Shown: positions 1-5,974 of the stretch, piece after piece
Numbering within the stretch: the stretch's first letter is position 1
Layout: every line of letters starts with the position of its first letter
Origin: an uncultured beta proteobacterium
Lineage (GTDB): Bacteria > Pseudomonadota > Gammaproteobacteria > Burkholderiales > Rhodocyclaceae
DNA: 9,542 nucleotides
Direction: 5' to 3'
NCBI GenBank assembly: GCA_903910495.1
Contig: CAIVZW010000731.1
Coordinates: 1-9,542 of the forward strand
Notes under the pieces: generated by a model
The model's database searches: none
What the model saw: only the letters and a program-made list of their open reading frames with translations
What the model was told of the DNA's origin: nothing
Program-made: the position numbers and the translations under genes

Positions 1-178
1 CTTCCTTGTTCTGAAAGTAGTAATACAGCATGCGTTTATTCGACCCGGAACGCTCGGCGATGCTTTCGATGCGTGCGCCGGCAAACCCTTTTTGGGAGAA
101 TTCTTCGGTCGCCGCCGCGAGGATAAGGCTGCGGGTGCGTTCCTTGTTGCGCGTAGGAATTTCTTTGGGCTGTGACAT
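1..178 (-). CDS. TetR/AcrR-family transcriptional regulator, N-terminal part (3' end outside window)
   Basis: The first 59 residues are visible, starting MSQPKEIPTRNKERTRSLIL; the gene runs off base 1. The TetR_N helix-turn-helix is clear: an arginine-rich start, AAATEEFSQKGFAGARIESIA (about 21-41), then the recognition-helix region SGSNKRMLYYYFQNKE (44-59), the family's usual [..]YYYFxxKE ending. Such proteins bind palindromic operators as dimers and release DNA when the C-terminal domain binds a small ligand; that domain is not visible, so the ligand is unknown. The ATG at 178 is the only good start: it gives normal TetR N-terminal spacing, and a -10-like TATAAT lies 35 bases upstream. The Shine-Dalgarno is weak (GGAAG about 12 bases away). 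It lies downstream of, and in the same direction as, the acetyltransferase gene, so it may regulate itself, that gene or genes to the left. The family is secure; the role is not. Confidence 0.93.
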   Translation of the reverse strand, partial: MSQPKEIPTRNKERTRSLILAAATEEFSQKGFAGARIESIAERSGSNKRMLYYYFQNKE

Positions 179-212
179 TCGGTCGGGGGGCTTCCGAGAT
201 CAATCGCTGCCT

Positions 213-218
213 ATTATA
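213..218 (-). promoter_or_regulatory. Candidate -10 box (TATAAT) for the TetR-family gene
   Basis: The minus strand reads a perfect TATAAT 35 bases upstream of the regulator's ATG, which would give a leader of roughly 28 bases. No good -35 sits 17 bases further up (GGCACC), which fits an activated or weak promoter. The box directly abuts the TGACGCGTCA palindrome at 219-228, a layout typical of an autorepressed TetR gene. Prediction from sequence alone. Confidence 0.5.
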
Positions 219-228
219 TGACGCGTCA
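219..228. promoter_or_regulatory. Palindrome TGACGCGTCA, candidate TetR-family operator
   Basis: A perfect 10-bp palindrome lies between the putative -10 box and any -35, where a bound dimer would block RNA polymerase. A second, imperfect dyad with the same TGACGC/GCGTCA half-sites lies about 40 bases upstream (258-274). TetR-family regulators usually bind such sites next to their own gene. The operator role is inferred. Confidence 0.4.
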
Positions 229-257
229 GGTCACGGTGCCTGGCAACCGCCGTTTAG

Positions 258-274
258 TTAACGCAAGGCGTCAA
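258..274. promoter_or_regulatory. Imperfect dyad TTAACGC-AAG-GCGTCAA, second candidate operator
   Basis: The arms are 7 bp with 6 of 7 matching around a 3-base centre. One arm carries the GCGTCA half-site also present in the perfect palindrome at 219-228. It sits in the spacer between the acetyltransferase gene and the TetR-family gene. It may be a second site for the same regulator; chance is not excluded. Confidence 0.28.
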
Positions 275-319
275 AATCAGTCATTCCCACGCAGGCAACG
301 GGGCCTTGGACTCTTGCTT

Positions 320-343
320 GGGGAAACGAATAGCTATTTCCCC
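320..343 (-). other. Stem-loop overlapping the pat stop codon
   Basis: GGGGAAA (320-326) pairs with TTTCCCC (337-343) around a 10-base loop that includes the stop codon of the acetyltransferase gene. The inner AATAGCTATT (329-338) is a perfect palindrome offering an alternative fold. No U-run follows on the minus strand, so a Rho-independent terminator is not supported; an mRNA-stabilising or weak termination role is possible. Confidence 0.25.
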
Positions 344-3033
344 TGGCTGTGCAGGGAACACACCACGCGTTTGACGGCAGGGTCTTCGTGGTGCGGATGA
401 ATCGTGAAGCCGAGCGTGGTCATCAGCCGGAACATCTTGGAGTTCATTGCCAGCACGTCGCCAACGATGGCGCGGTAACCTTTCTGCCGTGCCACATCGA
501 TGAGCATGGTCATCAGTTTGCGTCCGACACCATGCATCTGCCAGTCGTCGGCAACGGCCAGTGCGAATTCCACGGTTTCCCCGTCGGGGTTGGTGACGTA
601 GCGCGCCACGCCGATTTGAGTCTCCTTGCCCCTTTCTCCGGGCAGGGTGGCGACCAGCGCCATTTCACGGTCATAGTCGATCTGGGTGAAGCGTACCAGC
701 ATGGATTGCGTGAGTTCGCGCAGGGTGTCCATGAAACGGTAATACTTGCTCTCGTCGGAGAGGCGCTTGACGAAGTTCTGCTCCATCTCGGCATCTTCCG
801 GACGGATCGGACGGATGGTAATGGTGCGTCCATCCGGCTGTTCCCATTCCTCTATCAGGTGTGACGGATAGGGGTGGATGGCCATGTGCGAATAGCGGTC
901 GCCGGTGGTGGGCGCGTAATCGATGACAATCCGGGCGTCGGCGGCAATGGCGCCGTTTTCGTCGACGATCAGCGGGTTGAGATCGAGTTCCTGCAACCAG
1001 GGCAGTTCGCACACCATTTCGGAGATGTTGAGCAATACTTCTTCCAGCGCTTCCATGTTGATTGCGGGCATGTTATGGAATTCGCCGAGTAGCTTGGCGG
1101 CACGCGTCGAACGGATCAGATCCTGAGCCAGGAAGCGGTTGAGCGGTGGCAGCGCAACCGCACGGTCGCTGAAGATTTCGACTTCGGTCCCCCCGGAACC
1201 GAAGGTGATGATGGGCCCGAAGATCGGGTCACGAATGACACCGATCATCAGTTCACGGCCATTCGGACGGGCCAGGTAAGGTTCGATCGAAACGCCGTTG
1301 ATACGTGCGTCAGGATGCTTTCTCTGAACCGTTTCGATGATGTCATGGTAGGCGTTGCGGACTGACGGCGCCGTAGTGATATTGAGCCGGACACCGCCGG
1401 CTTCGCTTTTGCGCACGATATCCGGCGAGTCGACCTTCATGGCCACCGGGAAGCCAATTTGTTCGGCCAGCAATAAAGATTCGGTCGGGGTGCGGGCGAC
1501 CATGGTTTGCGCCACCGGGATGCGGAAGGCACGCAGAACGGCTTTCGACTCCATTTCCGAAAGCACTTTGCGGCGCTCCTGCAATACCGCCTCGATCAGC
1601 ATCTTGGCGCCCTCGGTTTCCTGTCGGGTCAGGTGCGAGGTGGCCTCCGGCGTTTGCAGAAGAAGCTTCTGGTTCCGGTAGTAGGTCGAGATGTGGTAAT
1701 AGAGTTCAACAGCGGTCTCGGGCATGCGGAACGCCGGGATGCCGGCATTCTCCAGTGCCGTGCGCCCTTCGAGGACCTGCTCCTCGCCCATCCAGCAGGC
1801 AATGATGGGCTTCGAGGTTTGTTCGCTGACCGCGATTAAGCCTTGTGCCACTTGCATCGGTTGCGTCATGGCCTGCGGCGAAAGAATGACCAGGATGCCA
1901 TCCACGCCCTCGTCCTCGGCCACGGCAAGAATTGCGTCGCGATAGCGTTCGGGGGTTGCGTCGCCGACGATATCGATCGGATTGCTTTGCGACCAGGTTG
2001 TGGGCAGTGTGGCGTTGAGTGACTTCATCGTCGCGGGTGAAAGCTCGGCCAGCGGGATGGCCATGTCTCCGGCGCGGTCCGCCGCCATGGCACCGGGCCC
2101 GCCGCCGTTGGTGATGATGGCCAGGCGTTTGCCCAGTGGACAGAATTTTGACGCCAGAGCCTTGGAAGCGTAGAACAGTTGGCCGACGTTCTTGACCCGC
2201 ACAACGCCGGCGCGCCGCACTGCGGCATCGAATACCGAGTCGGATCCGGCAAGCATGCCCGAGTGCACTTTGACCGCCGCCGAACCGGCGGCATGGCGAC
2301 CGGCCTTGAGCAGGATGATGGGTTTGATCCGCGCGGCTGAACGCAGGGCGCTCATGAAGCGCCGAGCGTTGCGGATGCCCTCGATATAGAGCAGGATGTA
2401 GTGCGTGCGGTTGTCGCAGACCAGGTAATCGAGAATCTCGCCGAAATCGACATCGGCCGTGCTGCCCAGCGAAATGACGCTGGAGAAGCCCACTTTATTG
2501 GCCGCCGCCCAGTCCAGAACGGCAGAGCACATGGCCCCGGATTGTGAAACCAGTGCCAGATTGCCGACGCTGGCATTTATGCGGGCAAAGGTCGCGTTGA
2601 GGCCAAGATCGGGGCGGATGATTCCCATGCAGTTGGGGCCGAGAACCCGTACGCCGTAGCTGCGGGCGATTTCCAGAGTTTTGCGCTCAAGCGCTGCACC
2701 CGAATGGCCGGCCTCAGCAAAGCCTGCCGTGATGATGATGACGTGCTTTATGCTGCTACGACCGCATTGTTCGACGATCTCGGGGACGGTTTGCGGGCGG
2801 GTGGCGATGATCGCCAGTTCGACGCGGGCACCAATCTCTTCAATCGACTTGTAGGCCTGTACGCCCTGAATGGTTTCGTGCTTCGGGTTGATTGCATAAA
2901 GACGCCCTTTGTACCCCGACTCGAGGATGTTTTTGAAAAGGACGTTGCCGACTGAATTCTCGCGCTCTGAGGCACCGATGACGGCCACTGATTTGGGTTC
3001 GAAAAGACTGGTGAGATAGTGTTGTTCTTGCAT
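334..3033 (-). CDS. pat: Pat/PatZ-type bifunctional protein: NDP-forming acyl-CoA synthetase domains fused to GNAT protein lysine acetyltransferase
   Basis: 899 residues, close to the roughly 886 of Salmonella Pat and E. coli PatZ (YfiQ). Domains in order: CoA-binding Rossmann domain (about 8-135, SVAVIGASERENSVGN), two succinyl-CoA-ligase-like flavodoxin domains (about 155-300 and 300-460), ATP-grasp (about 490-710, with GFPVAMKVDSPDIVRKSEAGGV), and C-terminal GNAT (about 735-890). The GNAT part shows the acetyl-CoA pyrophosphate loop QMHGVGRKL (832-840) and E822 in VEFALAV, where Pat has its catalytic glutamate. Family members use acetyl-CoA to acetylate lysines, classically inactivating acetyl-CoA synthetase, in the cytoplasm. 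H257 in HSGMLAGSD lies where active ADP-forming acyl-CoA synthetases carry the phospho-histidine, which enteric Pat has lost as I recall, so synthetase activity may persist. The ATG at 3033 has a good Shine-Dalgarno (AAGGTGA, 3040-3046). A TetR-family gene follows; an 18-bp palindrome lies upstream. Confidence 0.93.
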   Translation of the reverse strand: MQEQHYLTSLFEPKSVAVIGASERENSVGNVLFKNILESGYKGRLYAINPKHETIQGVQAYKSIEEIGARVELAIIATRPQTVPEIVEQCGRSSIKHVIIITAGFAEAGHSGAALERKTLEIARSYGVRVLGPNCMGIIRPDLGLNATFARINASVGNLALVSQSGAMCSAVLDWAAANKVGFSSVISLGSTADVDFGEILDYLVCDNRTHYILLYIEGIRNARRFMSALRSAARIKPIILLKAGRHAAGSAAVKVHSGMLAGSDSVFDAAVRRAGVVRVKNVGQLFYASKALASKFCPLGKRLAIITNGGGPGAMAADRAGDMAIPLAELSPATMKSLNATLPTTWSQSNPIDIVGDATPERYRDAILAVAEDEGVDGILVILSPQAMTQPMQVAQGLIAVSEQTSKPIIACWMGEEQVLEGRTALENAGIPAFRMPETAVELYYHISTYYRNQKLLLQTPEATSHLTRQETEGAKMLIEAVLQERRKVLSEMESKAVLRAFRIPVAQTMVARTPTESLLLAEQIGFPVAMKVDSPDIVRKSEAGGVRLNITTAPSVRNAYHDIIETVQRKHPDARINGVSIEPYLARPNGRELMIGVIRDPIFGPIITFGSGGTEVEIFSDRAVALPPLNRFLAQDLIRSTRAAKLLGEFHNMPAINMEALEEVLLNISEMVCELPWLQELDLNPLIVDENGAIAADARIVIDYAPTTGDRYSHMAIHPYPSHLIEEWEQPDGRTITIRPIRPEDAEMEQNFVKRLSDESKYYRFMDTLRELTQSMLVRFTQIDYDREMALVATLPGERGKETQIGVARYVTNPDGETVEFALAVADDWQMHGVGRKLMTMLIDVARQKGYRAIVGDVLAMNSKMFRLMTTLGFTIHPHHEDPAVKRVVCSLHSQGK

Positions 3034-3039
3034 GGCAAT

Positions 3040-3046
3040 TCACCTT
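3040..3046 (-). promoter_or_regulatory. Ribosome-binding site of pat (AAGGTGA)
   Basis: The minus strand reads AAGGTGA six bases before the ATG at 3033. It fixes this start; no other in-frame start has a comparable site. Confidence 0.7.
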
Positions 3047-3050
3047 GGGG

Positions 3051-3068
3051 AAACAGTTACAACTGTTT
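3051..3068. promoter_or_regulatory. Perfect 18-bp dyad AAACAGTT-AC-AACTGTTT upstream of pat, candidate operator
   Basis: Two 8-bp arms match exactly around a 2-base centre, immediately 5' of the pat ribosome-binding site and starting 18 bases before the ATG. This size and placement fit a repressor operator covering the transcription start or leader. The arms (GAAAC...GTTTG when extended) loosely resemble fatty-acid-responsive TetR operators, but I cannot assign a regulator. An RNA hairpin that masks the Shine-Dalgarno is less likely because the loop would be only two bases. Confidence 0.5.
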
Positions 3069-3160
3069 GTCGGTTTCTATCAGCAAACTAGCACACAATT
3101 TTGTTCGTGTCTGCAGGAAATTCCCCTGATTTCATACCGTTAGGGAATTGCTGATTTATT

Positions 3161-3297
3161 CGTCACCCCGGCGAAAGCGCCCCGAAGGTAAGGCGAAGCC
3201 GTCTTGAGGAAGTACTCCTGGGGTGCCGGGGTCCAGTTCGTTGATTTTTCTGGCTCTGCACTTCCTTCGGTCGGATTCGGCTTTCGCCGGAATGACG
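3161..3297. repeat. 137-bp intergenic element with 18-bp inverted ends (MITE-like or palindromic repeat)
   Basis: The left end CGTCACCCCGGCGAAAGC (3161-3178) and the reverse complement of the right end (3280-3297) match at 16 of 18 positions. An inner pair, CCGAAGG (3182-3188) and CCTTCGG (3264-3270), is also inverted, so the whole unit could fold into a long interrupted hairpin. The ends match the CGTCATTCC..GCGAAAGC type of dispersed repeat that I recall from beta- and gammaproteobacterial spacers. It lies between the selU stop and the pat upstream region and could act as a transcription barrier between them. It has no coding capacity that I believe. Copy number cannot be judged from one window. 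Confidence 0.7.
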
Positions 3298-3321
3298 GAT
3301 TTGGAATACTTCAGTCTTTTC

Positions 3322-4395
3322 TTAGGTTTTGTTTCCGGCAGCGACGATCTGTCTGGCCAGGGCATCGATGCCGGTTGGCGAGAGATCGTCGCTGGCGAAG
3401 GTCTGCGGGGCGCCACTTCCGGAGAAGTTGTGATTCTGCGAGCGCCTGTACAGCGGGTCATAGTGCAGTTCGAGCAGTTCACTGACCAGGGCACGCCACT
3501 GGCTGTTTCCGGTGTAGCCCTGCCAGCGTTCGATGGTCGCGCGGCTTTGCAGATGGCGCAGTTCGTCGAGCCGCGTGTTGAGCCAGTCGGGAGCCTTCAG
3601 GAAATAGTCGTAATCACGCAGCAGGAAATCGACGCGCGCCGCGAACGCGGCTTCGATGTTGATGCAGGCGCCGGCACGCAGGGTTTCAAGCAGCTCGTTG
3701 GGCAGGTGGATGCTGCCGATCCTGCGGCTTTCGGCCTCGACATATACCGGGCGTTGCGGATCAAGGCCGTGCAGTGCGACGAGCAGCCTGGTCTCGAACA
3801 TTTTCTGCGAGGGCTGCGGCGAATCAGGCAGAACGCCGAGCACCGATCCCTTGTGGCAGGCGAGCTCTTCCAGATCGAGTACCTGTTCCCCGCGTGCCGC
3901 CAAGGCCTGAAGGACGCGGCTCTTGCCGCTGCCGGTCGCACCGCAGATGACCTTGAAGTTCATCTGCAGCGGCAATGTGGCGAGCTTGTCGACCACCAGC
4001 TTGCGGAAATACTTGTAGCCGCCTTCCAGTTGCTGGGCATCCCAACCGACACGGCGCAGAATCAGGGTCATCGCGCCGCTGCGCTGTCCGCCGCGCCAGC
4101 AGACGATCAGCGGCCGCCATGTTTTGGGGCGGTCGTGAAAGCTGGTGCGCAGATGATGGGCAATGTTCTCGGCAACATAGGCGGCGCCGATCTTCTTGGC
4201 CTCGAAGGGGGAGTGCTGCTTGTAGAGCGTTCCCACTTCGATGCGCTGCTCATTGTCAAGTACCGGGCAGTTGATCGAGCCGGGGATGTGGTCTTCGGCA
4301 AATTCGGCCGGGGTCCGGGTGTCAATGATCTCGTCGAACAGGCGGTAGTCTTCGATCCGTCCAACGCTGGCGATGCCGTGTCTCATGGCTTTCAT
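3322..4395 (-). CDS. selU: tRNA 2-selenouridine synthase (SelU/MnmH, YbbB)
   Basis: 357 residues, against about 364 in E. coli. The enzyme works on the wobble 2-thiouridine of Lys, Glu and Gln tRNAs, geranylating the sulfur and exchanging it for selenium from SelD-made selenophosphate. The N-terminal rhodanese domain (about 8-135) contains the active-site loop CWRGGQRSG, with C99 as the catalytic cysteine. It is followed by a P-loop domain with Walker A GATGSGKS (152-159). The family's VEAESRRIGSIHLP stretch (219-232) is intact, and nothing looks truncated. ATG 4395 overlaps the TAA of the upstream esterase gene (TAATG), indicating translational coupling, with AAGGG just before it; a second in-frame ATG at 4386 (codon 4) is an alternative. 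Its presence implies that selD exists elsewhere in the genome. The next gene downstream, pat, is separated by 288 bases with an inverted-repeat element. Confidence 0.95.
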   Translation of the reverse strand: MKAMRHGIASVGRIEDYRLFDEIIDTRTPAEFAEDHIPGSINCPVLDNEQRIEVGTLYKQHSPFEAKKIGAAYVAENIAHHLRTSFHDRPKTWRPLIVCWRGGQRSGAMTLILRRVGWDAQQLEGGYKYFRKLVVDKLATLPLQMNFKVICGATGSGKSRVLQALAARGEQVLDLEELACHKGSVLGVLPDSPQPSQKMFETRLLVALHGLDPQRPVYVEAESRRIGSIHLPNELLETLRAGACINIEAAFAARVDFLLRDYDYFLKAPDWLNTRLDELRHLQSRATIERWQGYTGNSQWRALVSELLELHYDPLYRRSQNHNFSGSGAPQTFASDDLSPTGIDALARQIVAAGNKT

Positions 4396-5027
4396 TAGCG
4401 AGCCCTTAGCAGTGGCTCAAGACCCGGCCAGACATTGTCGAGCAGACGGGGCTGGGCTTCGGCAGTCGGGTGCAGATTGTCGGCCTGAAACAGCCGTGGC
4501 TGGTCGGCGATGCCGTCGAGCAGGAAGTCCACCAGAGCAGCCTTGCGTATCCTGGCCACGTCGCCATAGGTACTGTGGAACTGCGTCGCGTAGGTTCCGA
4601 AGTTCGGCGGCAGGCGCTGGCCGACGATGAGTACCTTGGCCCTTTTCTTTTGCGCGCTGTCAGTCATGGCCAGGAGATTGTCGCGCATAGTCGTGATCGG
4701 CAGGCCACGCAGGCCGTCATTGCTGCCCAGTGCGATGATCACGATGTGCGGCTGATGCTTGGCCAGCGCCGCATCGAGGCGGCTGCGACCACCGCTGGTG
4801 GTTTCTCCCGAGATGCTGGCGTTGACGACGGTATAATCAGGCTGCTTGTCCTGCAGGCGTTTGGCCAGCAGAGCCGGCCACGCGGCGTCCTGGCGGATGC
4901 CGTAGCCGGCCGAGAGCGAGTCGCCGAAAACGAGGATGGTTCTGCTGGCCTGTACGGCCGGGGCCATCAGGGCCAGGGCGATGAGCAGCAGAAAACGCAG
5001 GCGGAAAATTGACGGGAAACGGTACAT
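4395..5027 (-). CDS. tesA: Secreted SGNH-hydrolase: arylesterase / acyl-CoA thioesterase I / lysophospholipase (TesA-like)
   Basis: 210 residues. The SGNH blocks are all visible: block I FGDSLSAGYG (nucleophile S37), block II with G74 in SISGET, block III GSND (N103, D104) and block V DNLHP (D183 and H186 of the triad). Members hydrolyse acyl-CoA thioesters, aryl esters and lysophospholipids. The N-terminus MYRFPSIFRLRFLLLIALAL followed by MAPAVQA is a signal peptide, with likely cleavage after A27, so the enzyme should be periplasmic. The start at 5027 was chosen because it gives exactly this signal peptide; the frame stays open upstream to 5282, but that stretch is antisense to the ABC gene and not protein-like. 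A Shine-Dalgarno-like AAGG lies about 11 bases upstream. It is divergent from the ybbA-type gene, as tesA and ybbA are in E. coli, and its stop overlaps the selU start by one base. Confidence 0.94.
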   Translation of the reverse strand: MYRFPSIFRLRFLLLIALALMAPAVQASRTILVFGDSLSAGYGIRQDAAWPALLAKRLQDKQPDYTVVNASISGETTSGGRSRLDAALAKHQPHIVIIALGSNDGLRGLPITTMRDNLLAMTDSAQKKRAKVLIVGQRLPPNFGTYATQFHSTYGDVARIRKAALVDFLLDGIADQPRLFQADNLHPTAEAQPRLLDNVWPGLEPLLRAR

Positions 5028-5712
5028 GAGGCAAGAAACCTTGAAAGTGGTCGAAGTCAGCGGGCTGACCAAGTGCGTCGATAATGGCGGTGAACCCCTG
5101 ACCATTCTGCACGAGAATTCGTTTTCCGTCGCGGCGGGTGAAACCGTGGCCATCGTCGGGGCGTCCGGTTCCGGCAAGTCTACCCTGCTCGGTTTGCTCG
5201 CCGGTCTTGATTTGCCGAGCAGCGGCACGGTCATGCTGGCCGGTGAAAACCTCTGCGCGCTGGATGAGGATTCCCGTGCCATTCTGCGCGGGCGTTTGCT
5301 CGGTTTCGTCTTTCAGTCGTTCCAGTTGCTGCCTTCGCTGAATGCCATCGAGAACGTGATGCTGCCGCTGGAACTGGCCGGCGCGCCGGATGCCCGCAGC
5401 GAAGCCGAGCGCTGGCTGGAGCGGGTCGGCTTGTCGCACCGCCTGCGCCATTATCCCAAGCACCTTTCCGGCGGCGAACAACAGCGCGTCGCACTGGCCC
5501 GTGCCTTTGCGCCAAAACCAAAGCTGGTGCTGGCTGACGAGCCGACCGGCAACCTCGATGCGGCAACCGGCCACCAGATCATCGAGCTGATGTTTGCCAT
5601 CAACGCCGAGAGTGGCACGACGCTGATTCTGGTCACGCACGACGAAGAAATCGCCGCCCGTTGCGTCCGGCGGATGCGCATGCATGCCGGAGAACTGGAG
5701 GAGCTGTGTTGA
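5026..5712 (+). CDS. ybbA: ABC transporter ATP-binding protein, YbbA/LolD-like
   Basis: 228 residues, the same length as E. coli YbbA. All ATPase motifs are present: Walker A GASGSGKST (45-53), Q-loop Q97 in FVFQSFQ, signature LSGGEQQRV (147-155), Walker B LVLADEP (167-173), D-loop GNLD (175-178) and H-loop H205. The lineage is that of LolD/MacB/YbbA, which power substrate extrusion or lipoprotein-type mechanotransmission with FtsX-like permeases rather than import. ATG 5026 is chosen because it gives the family length; the frame is open back to 4936, but that lies over the tesA signal-peptide region. The start overlaps the divergent tesA start within one CATG. Normally a large permease gene (ybbP) follows; here no such ORF exists before the convergent hydrogenase gene, so the ATPase is either orphaned or works with a partner encoded elsewhere. 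Confidence 0.94.
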   Translation: MRQETLKVVEVSGLTKCVDNGGEPLTILHENSFSVAAGETVAIVGASGSGKSTLLGLLAGLDLPSSGTVMLAGENLCALDEDSRAILRGRLLGFVFQSFQLLPSLNAIENVMLPLELAGAPDARSEAERWLERVGLSHRLRHYPKHLSGGEQQRVALARAFAPKPKLVLADEPTGNLDAATGHQIIELMFAINAESGTTLILVTHDEEIAARCVRRMRMHAGELEELC

Positions 5713-5735
5713 AAAACAGACCTGCAAGGCAGTAA
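5706..5735 (+). pseudogene. Possible nine-codon remnant of a lost permease (ybbP) start
   Basis: GTG at 5706, overlapping the ybbA stop (GTGTTGA), is preceded by a strong Shine-Dalgarno GGAGGAG (5697-5703). It opens a frame reading MLKNRPARQ before a TAA at 5733-5735. Stop-start overlaps of this kind are the normal way an ABC permease gene is coupled to its ATPase gene. The rest of such a gene is absent, and repeat sequence begins about 40 bases on. I infer a deletion that left the initiation site; the match could also be chance, since the ybbA C-terminal codons alone supply the GGAGGAG. Confidence 0.3.
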
Positions 5736-5775
5736 AAACGGGCACCTTCAACTAAGATTATCCATAAGCCCAAAA

Positions 5776-5877
5776 CCCGTTCGCCCTGAGCCCCCCCAGG
5801 GGGATTTGAGCCCAAGGCCCCGTTGCCTTCGGGGCATCGAAGGGCCGTTCATGGTTCGACAAGCTCACCACGAACGG
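5776..5877. repeat. Dispersed intergenic repeat (CCGTTC..GAACGG type) with internal 46-bp insert
   Basis: The right half is a near-perfect hairpin: CCGTTCATGG (5845-5854) against CCACGAACGG (5868-5877), 9 of 10 paired, with a 13-base loop. Its reverse complement encodes the GTGGTGAGCTTGTCGAACC core I recall as abundant in betaproteobacterial genomes. The left half CCCGTTCGCCCTGAG (5776-5790) and TCGAAGGGC (5837-5845) are the two parts of the companion arm, here separated by 46 bases (5791-5836). That insert holds its own dyads, CCCCC-CCA-GGGGG and GCCCCG (5817-5822) with CGGGGC (5830-5835). The translation contains VRQAHHER, the usual tell-tale of spurious ORFs over this repeat. It lies between two convergent genes. 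Confidence 0.7.
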
Positions 5878-5923
5878 ATTTTTCTCCAAATTTCGCCTAC
5901 GGACAATCAGGGTTCAGACCGAT

Positions 5924-5963
5924 GCCCGGTTCTGCATGTTCCCGCGATCGCCCGGAACCGGGC
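5924..5963 (-). terminator. Hairpin after hydA, possible transcription end signal without U-tract
   Basis: Twelve bases past the hydA stop, GCCCGG-AA-CCGGGC (5950-5963) forms a compact GC stem. An alternative longer-range pairing uses GCCCGGTTC (5924-5932) with GAACCGGGC (5955-5963), so the two folds exclude each other. No U-run follows on the minus strand, so this is not a canonical Rho-independent terminator; it may protect the 3' end or support convergent termination with ybbA. Confidence 0.35.
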
Positions 5964-5974
5964 AATCATCTCGC

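Noticed and set aside
349..864. 171-codon plus-strand frame and similar frames across 334-3033
   Set aside because: All are antisense or frame-shifted shadows of the pat gene, whose five domains are continuous.
3119..3149. AATTCCC (3119-3125) / GGGAATT (3143-3149) as a terminator for selU
   Set aside because: The 7-bp stem has a 17-base loop and no U-run; too weak to call as a terminator.
3223..4398. 391-codon plus-strand open frame
   Set aside because: It is exactly antisense to selU, whose rhodanese and P-loop motifs are unmistakable; its translation shows no family features and is explained by high GC.
5028..5282. Longer N-terminus for tesA (85 extra residues)
   Set aside because: It is antisense to ybbA, Ser/Pro-rich and not protein-like, and would bury the clear signal peptide that begins at 5027.
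4837..5751. 304-codon minus-strand open frame
   Set aside because: Antisense to ybbA and overlapping the tesA start; low-complexity Gln/Arg/Gly-rich translation without motifs.
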